DNA from: DAOUGC01 sp034429695
Lineage (GTDB): Bacteria; Chloroflexota; Anaerolineae; Anaerolineales; Anaerolineaceae
Direction of reading: 5' to 3'
DNA length: 64,000 bases
NCBI GenBank assembly: GCA_034429695.1
Contig: DAOUGC010000056.1
Span: 1 to 64,000, forward strand
Both the position numbers and the translations under genes were made by a program. Shown piece after piece: positions 16,487-23,360 of this stretch. The notes beneath the pieces were generated by a model that searched no databases, was not told where the DNA came from, and was given only the letters and a program-made list of their open reading frames with translations. Numbering within the stretch: the first letter of the stretch is position 1; each line of letters begins with the position of its first letter.

Positions 16487-18847
16487 TTATTTCGCAATAC
16501 CTGCATCCACCATGGCCAGGTAAATCTGCTCAGCGGTGAACGGCGGATTGCCCGGGCGAATGCCAATGGCATCCAGGATGGCGTTTGCCACAGCCGGAAC
16601 CGTGGACACCATGGAATGTTCGCCAATACCGCGCGCGCCAAACGGGCCGTCATCCTGTGGGACTTCCACAATGATGGACTTGAGATCCATCGGGATGTCG
16701 GCAGCAGTGGCAATGCGGTAATCCACAAAGCTGGGGTTCGTTACCAGACCATCGCGCAGGCGCAGGGCTTCAAACAATGCGGTGCTCAGACCCTGTGCGA
16801 AACCGCCTTCCATCTGACCGCGCACCAGCTCCGGATTGATCGCCTTGCCAACATCAAAGGCGCTCACACCGCGAATGATCTCGAACTTGCCGGTTTCCAT
16901 GTCCACTTCAACTTCGACCGCCTGGGCGCCGGTGGTGTAATGAACCACAGCGCGCGGTCCCTGACCCGTGTTCTGATCCAGACCGGTGACGTATGACGGC
17001 ATGAATTGCCCACGCCCAACCACAGGACCGCCCATCCAGCCCTGGTCATTGGGCTTGGCGATACCATAGATCACAATATCCTTGATCGGCATGGTTTCTT
17101 CGGTCTTGTAGGAAATCACGTAACCATCGCGGATGTCGAGGTATTCAACATCCTCGCCCCAAGCCTGAGCCACAAGATCGAGGATCTGCTTGCGGGCATC
17201 GAGGGCGGCATTACGCACGGCATTACCCATGCTCCAGGTCAGACGGCTGGCAACGGTTTGCCATTCGTACGGGCTGTATTTGGTATCCACCGGGGTGGCG
17301 ACCCTTGCCCATTCATACGGGACACCCAGTGTGGCAGCAGCGATCTGCGCCATCACTGAGAAGGTTCCCTGACCAAGTTCCTGTCCACCGACACCAATTT
17401 CAAAGGAGGCGTCTTCGTTCAAGCGCACCCAGGCTGATGAACCAGCGTTGGGCGACATGGCGGGGGCTTTCCACATGACGGCGATACCCTTGCCGCGCCG
17501 CTTGTTGGGCGCAGATGGAGCATCCTTGTGACCCCAGTTGATGGCTTCGGCTGCCTTTTCGATGCAGGTGGAAAGACCCGTGGGATGCATGGTCATTCCG
17601 GTGACGATGGTATCGCCGCCCTTGATGCAGTTCTTCAAGCGGAACTGCACGGGGTCCATCTTGATCGCGCGCGCCAGGTCATCAACGCACTGTTCCAGAC
17701 CCACATGGATCTCAGGCATACCGAAACCGCGCATGGGACCGCCAACCGGATGGTTGGTGTAAGAACACACGCTGTCAACGCGCACATTGGGTACATTGTA
17801 AGGGCCTGTGGAACTGTAACCGCTCGCGCGGGTGATGTTGACACCGTATTCGGTGTACGCACCGGCGTCCCAGAAGTATTTGTTATCCACAGCCAGCAGG
17901 TTGCCATTTGCGTCGCAACCCATCTTGTAATAAGCCACCAGACCCTGGCGCACAAATGCAGTGTGGAATTCCTCCTCGCGGGTCAGGCGCAGCTTAACCG
18001 CGCGTCCGGGGATCTTCATGGCAATGGCAACTGCCAGAGCTTCCATGCTGACGCCGGCCTTGCAGCCAAAGCCACCGCCCACATACGGGGCGATCACGCG
18101 CACACGACCCTGGGAAATGCCCAGTGATTTGGCAATCAGATTGCGCTGCGCAAACGGAGACTGTGAGCTTGCCCACAGAGTAATGCTGCCGTTGCCTTCC
18201 ATGCGCGCCACAGCGACATGCGGCTCGATGGGTACATGCTGAATGTGCGGAACCCGGTAGGAGCGTTCCACCACGGCGGCGCAATTTTTGAAAGCCTCGT
18301 CAACATCGCCCTTGCGAACGCGGAAGCGGTTGGAAACGTTGGAACCGGGTTCAGGGAAGATGTAATTGGCGTGCTCGTACTCGGCCATATCCGGGTGAAT
18401 GATGGGAGCATCGGGTTGAACACCCCGCTCAGGGTCCAGCACCGGCTCGAGCACTTCGTATTCAACTTCGATCAGATCAACCGCCTGCTCGGCAATTTCT
18501 TCGGAAATGGCAGCCACACCAGCCACCGGGTCACCGATATAACGAACGCGGTCCCGGCAGAAAATGAAGCGGTCACGCAGATACAGGCCAATATATCCCG
18601 GATAATCAGCGCCGGTAACCACCACTTTCACACCAGGCAGTGCCTCAGCTTTGCTGACATCGATCTTTTTGATCAAAGCGTGCGGATGGGGTGAACGTTT
18701 AATGCGGGCAAACAACAGCCCTGGTCCAAACTGGATATCGTCGGCATACGCGGCAGCGCCAATGGCTTTCTCGCGCGCATCCAGACGAAGCACACTCTCA
18801 CCAACAGGGGCAATCGGGTTGTCGCCCTGAGACTTCTGCTTAGGCAT
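16487..18847 (-). CDS. Xanthine dehydrogenase-family molybdopterin-binding large subunit
   Basis: The ATG at 18847 lies 6 bp after AGGAGG and gives 786 residues, the usual length for XdhB/XdhC-type subunits. Motifs of the molybdenum hydroxylase family are present: SSQSPFAQRN, the dithiolene-binding GGGFGCK, and near the C-terminus GARGIGE with the catalytic glutamate. The enzyme hydroxylates an N-heterocycle using water and passes electrons through 2Fe-2S clusters and FAD, which the next two genes encode. It overlaps the end of the 2Fe-2S gene by 8 bp. Xanthine is only one possibility; the neighbouring UraA-type permease and ring-opening enzyme favour a pyrimidine such as uracil or thymine. 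Confidence 0.92.
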   Translation of the reverse strand: MPKQKSQGDNPIAPVGESVLRLDAREKAIGAAAYADDIQFGPGLLFARIKRSPHPHALIKKIDVSKAEALPGVKVVVTGADYPGYIGLYLRDRFIFCRDRVRYIGDPVAGVAAISEEIAEQAVDLIEVEYEVLEPVLDPERGVQPDAPIIHPDMAEYEHANYIFPEPGSNVSNRFRVRKGDVDEAFKNCAAVVERSYRVPHIQHVPIEPHVAVARMEGNGSITLWASSQSPFAQRNLIAKSLGISQGRVRVIAPYVGGGFGCKAGVSMEALAVAIAMKIPGRAVKLRLTREEEFHTAFVRQGLVAYYKMGCDANGNLLAVDNKYFWDAGAYTEYGVNITRASGYSSTGPYNVPNVRVDSVCSYTNHPVGGPMRGFGMPEIHVGLEQCVDDLARAIKMDPVQFRLKNCIKGGDTIVTGMTMHPTGLSTCIEKAAEAINWGHKDAPSAPNKRRGKGIAVMWKAPAMSPNAGSSAWVRLNEDASFEIGVGGQELGQGTFSVMAQIAAATLGVPYEWARVATPVDTKYSPYEWQTVASRLTWSMGNAVRNAALDARKQILDLVAQAWGEDVEYLDIRDGYVISYKTEETMPIKDIVIYGIAKPNDQGWMGGPVVGRGQFMPSYVTGLDQNTGQGPRAVVHYTTGAQAVEVEVDMETGKFEIIRGVSAFDVGKAINPELVRGQMEGGFAQGLSTALFEALRLRDGLVTNPSFVDYRIATAADIPMDLKSIIVEVPQDDGPFGARGIGEHSMVSTVPAVANAILDAIGIRPGNPPFTAEQIYLAMVDAGIAK

Positions 18848-19334
18848 GGCTACCTCCTGATGTGACGGCTTCGCCGTCTGCCGCCTTTTTAATGGCGTCC
18901 ACGATGCGAACGTAACCCGTGCATCGGCATAAATTACCAGCAATGGCTTCGCGGATCTCTGTTTCTTCAGGGTGCGGGTTGCGGTCAAGCAGCGCACGGG
19001 CAGAGATCAAAATGCCGGGGGTGCAAAAACCGCACTGCACACCACCCGATTCGATCATCGTGGTCTGGATGGGATCCAGTTGCTGATCCTTCATCAAGCC
19101 TTCCACGGTGACAATCTGGGCGCCATCGCACTCAACCGCCAGCACCATGCAACTGTTGGTGGGTTCGCCATTCAACAGAACGGTGCAGGCGCCACATTCA
19201 CCAGCAGCGCAGCCATTCTTGGTACCGGTGAGAGCCAGTTTCTCTCGCAACATGGTTAAAAGCGTCATGTTGGCAGGTACTTCCACAATTTCGACCGAAT
19301 CATTCACGGTCACAGTGATTTTATGCAAAGACAT
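18840..19334 (-). CDS. 2Fe-2S subunit of the molybdenum hydroxylase
   Basis: The 164-residue protein has the two cluster domains of the family. The plant-type ferredoxin motif uses Cys 42, 47, 50 and 62 (CAAGECGAC then C), and the helical domain uses Cys 101, 104, 136 and 138 (CGFC then CRC). It carries electrons from the molybdenum centre to FAD. GGAGG precedes the ATG, and the gene sits between the FAD and large-subunit genes, overlapping the latter, as in most three-subunit enzymes. Confidence 0.95.
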   Translation of the reverse strand: MSLHKITVTVNDSVEIVEVPANMTLLTMLREKLALTGTKNGCAAGECGACTVLLNGEPTNSCMVLAVECDGAQIVTVEGLMKDQQLDPIQTTMIESGGVQCGFCTPGILISARALLDRNPHPEETEIREAIAGNLCRCTGYVRIVDAIKKAADGEAVTSGGSHA

Positions 19335-19359
19335 TCATACCTCCTTGATGGCTTCGCTC

Positions 19360-20250
19360 TCACTTCACCTGCGCCCAGACTTCAGTCAGGGCACGATGAG
19401 CGAGGTTGCGCACCATGTATTTGCGATAACGGGCAGTACCGCGCACATCGTCAATCGGGGTGGCGGCATCCATGGCAGCCTGGGCGGCTGCCGACAGCGT
19501 CTCTTCGGTGATGGGACCGGCGCCGAGCAGGTCGGTAACCGATTGAACCATCAACGGGGTGGGCGCCACAGAGGTGAGTGACACCGAGAAGTGATAACCA
19601 GACGCCATCTCGCTGGTGCGATATGCGTAAGCCGTGACCGCAACGATGGAGAGATCACCCACTTTGTTGCGATTGAGCTTGACAAAGCTATGACCGTGGC
19701 CCTTGGGTGGCTGCGGGATGGTAATGGACACCACCACGTCACCGGGTTTAAGCACGGTCTTGCCGGGGCCGGTAAAGAAACCAGCCAGAGGTTGTTTGCG
19801 CATTCCATCCACACCGTGAATGTTCAATACGCCGCCCATCACCAGACAGGCGCCGATCGAATCGCCAGCAGGCGATGCGTTGCAGATGTTGCCGATAATG
19901 GAAGCACGCGAACGCAACTGGTAGCTGGCCACCGAGTTTACGGCTTCGACCAGCAATGGATAATATTCAATTGCCTCGCGGCAACGCGCCACCTGGTTCA
20001 TGGGAACCGCTGCGCCGATGGTGAGGCCAGTGGCTGGATCGTATTCCAGCACGCGGGTGCCTTCCAGACCTTTGACATCCACCATATAGCGCGGTTTCAT
20101 GAAACCGTCACGCATACGCACGAAGCAATCGGTCCCTCCTGAGAAGGGGCGGGCCTCGCCACTGTGCTCTGCAAGGAAGCGGCTGGCTTCCTGCAGAGAT
20201 GCGGGTTTGACATAATCAAACTCGGGTAAACCTGGATGCGAATTGATCAT
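19360..20250 (-). CDS. FAD-binding subunit of the molybdenum hydroxylase
   Basis: The ATG at 20250 with an upstream AGGGAAGA gives 296 residues; a GTG six codons earlier is less likely. The FAD-binding signatures are FSGGTDCFVRMRDG near residue 40 and RSRASIIGNICNASPAGD near residue 110. The C-terminal CO_deh_flav_C domain ends with a conserved R-Y-R-K-Y region. It passes electrons from the 2Fe-2S subunit to an unidentified acceptor. It is the second gene of the permease operon, 163 bp after the permease gene, with a hairpin in between. Confidence 0.93.
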   Translation of the reverse strand: MINSHPGLPEFDYVKPASLQEASRFLAEHSGEARPFSGGTDCFVRMRDGFMKPRYMVDVKGLEGTRVLEYDPATGLTIGAAVPMNQVARCREAIEYYPLLVEAVNSVASYQLRSRASIIGNICNASPAGDSIGACLVMGGVLNIHGVDGMRKQPLAGFFTGPGKTVLKPGDVVVSITIPQPPKGHGHSFVKLNRNKVGDLSIVAVTAYAYRTSEMASGYHFSVSLTSVAPTPLMVQSVTDLLGAGPITEETLSAAAQAAMDAATPIDDVRGTARYRKYMVRNLAHRALTEVWAQVK

Positions 20251-20369
20251 TTTTTCTTCCCTATCCACAATAGGTTTTTTAATACCAGACCAAAATTTTC
20301 CGTAAGATATCAGCGGCCATAAACGGCTTCACTGGTATAGACAATGCCATGGGTCTTGCCAGAAATAGC

Positions 20370-20398
20370 CCCTCCTCTCCGGAGACCGGAGAGGAGGG
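20370..20398 (-). repeat. Strong intercistronic hairpin between permease and FAD subunit
   Basis: A 13-bp perfect stem (ccctcctctccgg / ccggagaggaggg) closes on a 3-nt loop. The following minus-strand sequence GCTATTTCTGGC has no T run. It may lower read-through so the permease is made in a different amount from the enzyme, or stabilise the upstream mRNA. Confidence 0.65.
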
Positions 20399-20413
20399 AG
20401 TACTGCGGTCGAA

Positions 20414-21796
20414 TTACAGGTTGATGTTGGTGCGTTCCTCAACGCCGAACAGCTTGGGCGGGAGGATCAGGAAGAGCACGTTCAACAGAATACCAACGAT
20501 GGCGGCAAACACAATGGCCGGGATGCCGTTGGGGAAGACCACGGGGATCTGGAAGGGATACATGCCGTTGGGCATACCCATCGCGCCGCCGATGCCCAGG
20601 ATCAGGATGGTGGCGCCAACAGCCAACTGGCGGGGCTCGAACAGGTTGACTTTTTCGGACTGGATGAGGGCGACGCCCTGCATACCGATTACACCGAACA
20701 GGTAGATCGACAGACCGCCGACCACTGCCTGCGGGATGGTGTCAACCAGGCCAGCCAGCTTGCCAATGAAGCCCAGCAGAATGGCCATGCCACCGGCGGT
20801 CATCAGAACCGCCACTGAGTAGTTGCGGGTGATGGCCATCAGCGAGTTGTTCTCACCGTAGTTGGTGCCCGAGCAACCGCCCAGGAAACCGCACACCATG
20901 TCATCGGTACCGTCAGCAATCAGGTTCAGGCCGATGAGTTTCTTGATCTCGAGCGCGGGGCGACCCATTTCAACCGCCAGAGCGTCGATGTACAGGCTCA
21001 TCTGATACAGGTGAGCGGTGGACTCGGGGATGGTGGCGATGGCGATCAGAGCGATGGATATGGCGATCGAGAAGGCATCCGGATGACCAAACGCCGGCAG
21101 GGTGATGCTGGGAACGCGCACCCAGGCAGCATTGGTGATGGGAGCCAGATCGATCAAACCAAAGGGAATGGAGACCAGATAGCCAACGACAGCGCCAAAC
21201 AGGATGGGCAGCATGCCCAGAAGACCCTTACCCTGCAGGTAAACCGAGAAGGCGACCGTAACCACCAGGGTGATGAAGGCAACCGGCCAGTTGGCGGAAG
21301 CATCGCCCAGCGCAGCGCCGGCCAGGGCAATACCAATCACGATGGCCATGGAGCCGGTGATGACGGGAGGCAGAACCTTGTCGAGAGCTTCCTTGCCGAT
21401 GCGCATGATCAACAGGCCCAGCAGGATATTCAGCAGACCAGTGGCCATGATACCCACCTGCACGATGCGAATGCCCTCGGGGCAGTAGTTGGTGGCGGGA
21501 TCAGCCCAGCAGTCACCAGCGTAGATGCTCATGGCTGAGGCGACCACGGCAATGTAGCTGAAGCTGGAGCCGTAGTACATGGGGATGCGGCGGCCAGAAA
21601 CCAGCAGGGCGATGATGGTGCCGATACCGGAAGCCAGCAGGGTCACGCCGATGTCAAATTTGGTCAGGATGGCGACCAGCACGGTGGCGGGGAACATGGT
21701 GAGCACCTGCTGGAAACCCAGGCTGAGCATGGAACCTACCGGGGGCACGTCCTGCGGCAGGTAGCCAAAGGCTTTCTTTGTTTCGGTCTTTGCCAT
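20414..21796 (-). CDS. NCS2-family nucleobase permease, UraA-like
   Basis: The 460-residue protein has about 14 hydrophobic segments and the NCS2 layout. The substrate-site helix reads GTNYGENNSLMAITRNYS (Glu 315), close to the uracil permease UraA sequence around its uracil-binding glutamate. The other expected glutamate is in PESTAHL (Glu 258). Xanthine and urate carriers of the family instead have a QNNGVI-type motif here. I therefore favour uracil or thymine uptake, driven by H+ or Na+. AGGAG precedes the ATG. It is the first gene of the operon ending in the molybdenum hydroxylase. Confidence 0.9.
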   Translation of the reverse strand: MAKTETKKAFGYLPQDVPPVGSMLSLGFQQVLTMFPATVLVAILTKFDIGVTLLASGIGTIIALLVSGRRIPMYYGSSFSYIAVVASAMSIYAGDCWADPATNYCPEGIRIVQVGIMATGLLNILLGLLIMRIGKEALDKVLPPVITGSMAIVIGIALAGAALGDASANWPVAFITLVVTVAFSVYLQGKGLLGMLPILFGAVVGYLVSIPFGLIDLAPITNAAWVRVPSITLPAFGHPDAFSIAISIALIAIATIPESTAHLYQMSLYIDALAVEMGRPALEIKKLIGLNLIADGTDDMVCGFLGGCSGTNYGENNSLMAITRNYSVAVLMTAGGMAILLGFIGKLAGLVDTIPQAVVGGLSIYLFGVIGMQGVALIQSEKVNLFEPRQLAVGATILILGIGGAMGMPNGMYPFQIPVVFPNGIPAIVFAAIVGILLNVLFLILPPKLFGVEERTNINL

Positions 21797-21924
21797 TGCT
21801 TCACTCCTTCTTCAATTTGTGGTATGGAATGACGAACGGATCACAACTTGCCAACAACCAACAAAAACAATTTTTACCCAGAGCCTCCTCCTTTCAAAGG
21901 AAAAAATGACAAACCAGTGATTAA

Positions 21925-21958
21925 AAACTGAGACCGCCCTTATCCATCTGTGGCGGTC
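21925..21958 (-). terminator. Terminator-like hairpin in the permease leader
   Basis: A 7-bp stem (gaccgcc / ggcggtc) with a 13-nt loop is followed on the minus strand by TCAGTTTTTAATC. It lies after the small ORF and before the permease gene. Confidence 0.55.
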
Positions 21959-22086
21959 CGCAGGAAGCAGGCAGGCAAAAAGATCAGGGAAATCAGAATA
22001 AAAAGGTTGGCAAGCGCCAGAAGGCCTTTTTTATTGTTTCCCTTCATCCATGAATTGAGTTGGGGGTTGCGCATTACAACACTCAT
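21940..22086 (-). CDS. Possible 48-residue membrane peptide
   Basis: The frame encodes a polar, Asn- and Lys-rich N-terminus, then one strongly hydrophobic segment (GLLALANLFILISLIFLPAC) and a short tail. It has no good ribosome binding site; a GAGGG lies 13 bp upstream of the ATG. Its stop codon lies in the loop of the following terminator. It may be a leader peptide or a real small membrane protein. The upstream extension to 98 codons starts inside the predicted promoter and is rejected. Confidence 0.3.
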   Translation of the reverse strand: MSVVMRNPQLNSWMKGNNKKGLLALANLFILISLIFLPACFLRTATDG

Positions 22087-22220
22087 CAAACTCGTATTCC
22101 CTCGCCCATCGTCATCCGATACTTGCTCGGGGCCCAATAAAGTTTTGGAAGCTGGAATTTTTCCCTTGCCGAATGCTTCTGTGGATTGAAGCGAACGTTC
22201 GGCAGTTGTATGACAACCAA

Positions 22221-22249
22221 ATATTAGCACGTTCAATCACTCAATACAA
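22221..22249 (-). promoter_or_regulatory. Candidate promoter of the permease operon
   Basis: TTGTAT, a 17-bp spacer and TAATAT on the minus strand. It is the best promoter-like match in the interval upstream of the permease. Confidence 0.45.
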
Positions 22250-22285
22250 GTTACTTTTATCACCCTTCGGGCGAAACGGATTCTA

Positions 22286-22314
22286 TTGACATGCGTCTTA
22301 ATGTCATTCATAAT
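22286..22314 (+). promoter_or_regulatory. Promoter of the 22390 gene pair
   Basis: A perfect TTGACA, a 17-bp spacer and CATAAT. The start point should be near 22321, giving a leader of about 69 nt. Confidence 0.75.
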
Positions 22315-22389
22315 CTTATAACCCCTGTTACCTCAAAAGTTGCGCCACCGGTGGTTCAGGTATACCCGGGCAGTTGAAGGAGCCTAGCA

Positions 22390-22734
22390 ATGAAATTTGA
22401 TATCGGTCTGATTATCGCAGTGGGAGCAGCCCTGTTGTTTTACTTCCGTCTGATTTCTTTACAGCGGCAGCGCGTGCGTCGTTATAAAAGCATGCAAGAG
22501 GCGCAGAATACGCCAGTCAAAGGTAAAAACAAGGGCAAATCTCCCGAACAGGCTCCCCTGGAAAAGCAACTCGGGTTCCGCATTAGCAATTGGTATATAC
22601 TGGGGGCAGGCATGTTCATTATCCTGCTGGGTGCTTTCATTAGCGGCTCCTCCATCTTCCCCGAGGTGATACGCCCTTACTGGTGGGTTGCCGTGGTTGC
22701 CGGCATTTTCATGCTCAATTACACCATTCATTAG
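22390..22734 (+). CDS. Small membrane protein of unknown function
   Basis: The 114-residue protein has one N-terminal membrane helix (about 5-22), a basic cytoplasmic loop rich in Arg, Lys and Gln, and two further helices (about 71-88 and 95-112). No family is recognised. GGAGCCT upstream supports the ATG. The next gene starts 13 bp later, so the two are probably translated together. Confidence 0.65.
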   Translation: MKFDIGLIIAVGAALLFYFRLISLQRQRVRRYKSMQEAQNTPVKGKNKGKSPEQAPLEKQLGFRISNWYILGAGMFIILLGAFISGSSIFPEVIRPYWWVAVVAGIFMLNYTIH

Positions 22735-22747
22735 ATCGGAGCCGGTA

Positions 22748-23299
22748 ATGGCAAAAATATCCTGCCCAGTATGTCAGCAAAGCGACCAGGTCTTCAAGGT
22801 TAGCCAGATCTACGTTGAGGGCATATCAAAGGAGCCTGTGGCGGATTCCAATCTCATCGCCACTGTGCTCAATTACCCGCCCGAAAAAAAATGGACCGGG
22901 TTCCCCTCTGCAGGTGAACAAAAATTCCTCAAAATGTTTGCGCCTCCTTCCGGATCCACCGCCATCACCCGCCCCATCAATCCGGATATTGTGGTCGGCG
23001 CTTTCTCCATTGTGGCTGTATTTATGACCCTCCAGGTGATCCGCACTCAACCGGGTGCGCTATGGATCATTCTGGTGCTACTGGCGCTGTTTTACCTGGC
23101 GTATTTCTTGCGGCGCAAACAAATTCAAAACAAATATCAATCGCAATTGCAGGATATGACCAATGCCACCACAGCCACCGAGGCGGCAGTGGGCCGCTGG
23201 ATGAAAATGTATTATTGTGTACGTGACGAAGTGGTCTTCGAACCCGGCAAAGACCGAACCGAGCCGGTGGAAGAAATGGATCGGTTGCTGTACCAGTAA
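22748..23299 (+). CDS. Membrane protein with N-terminal zinc-ribbon-like motif
   Basis: The ATG at 22748 with GGAG upstream gives 183 residues. The N-terminus carries a CPVCQ motif, half of a zinc ribbon; a second Cys pair is near residue 156 only as a single Cys, so metal binding is uncertain. Two adjacent membrane helices lie at about 80-116, followed by a basic, helical C-terminus. No family is recognised. It is the second gene of a two-gene operon ending at a strong terminator. Confidence 0.65.
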   Translation: MAKISCPVCQQSDQVFKVSQIYVEGISKEPVADSNLIATVLNYPPEKKWTGFPSAGEQKFLKMFAPPSGSTAITRPINPDIVVGAFSIVAVFMTLQVIRTQPGALWIILVLLALFYLAYFLRRKQIQNKYQSQLQDMTNATTATEAAVGRWMKMYYCVRDEVVFEPGKDRTEPVEEMDRLLYQ

Positions 23300-23314
23300 C
23301 ATCGAGCACAAACG

Positions 23315-23346
23315 AAAAAACGGCTGGCATATTGCCAGCCGTTTTT
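23315..23346. terminator. Bidirectional rho-independent terminator
   Basis: Six A residues, a 9-bp stem (cggctggca / tgccagccg) with a 3-nt loop and five T residues. It serves both convergent genes. Confidence 0.95.
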
Positions 23347-23360
23347 CCATGCGAAAACAG

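Larger units (their letters stand above)
21797..22214 (-). other. Long leader of the permease operon with a small ORF and early terminator
   Basis: The predicted start near 22214 lies more than 400 nt upstream of the permease ATG. The leader contains a small hydrophobic reading frame and a terminator-like hairpin at 21932-21958, then 135 nt to the permease. This is the layout of an attenuator or riboswitch, but I do not recognise a known aptamer. The rest of the interval, up to 22389, holds only the promoters listed. Confidence 0.4.

Noticed and set aside
16487..20250. Purine-specific xanthine dehydrogenase as a firm call
   Set aside because: The family hydroxylates many heterocycles. The UraA-type permease and the downstream genes argue for a pyrimidine, so only the family is named.
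22087..22236. Extension of the small ORF to 98 codons
   Set aside because: The first part lies inside the predicted promoter and has no ribosome binding site.
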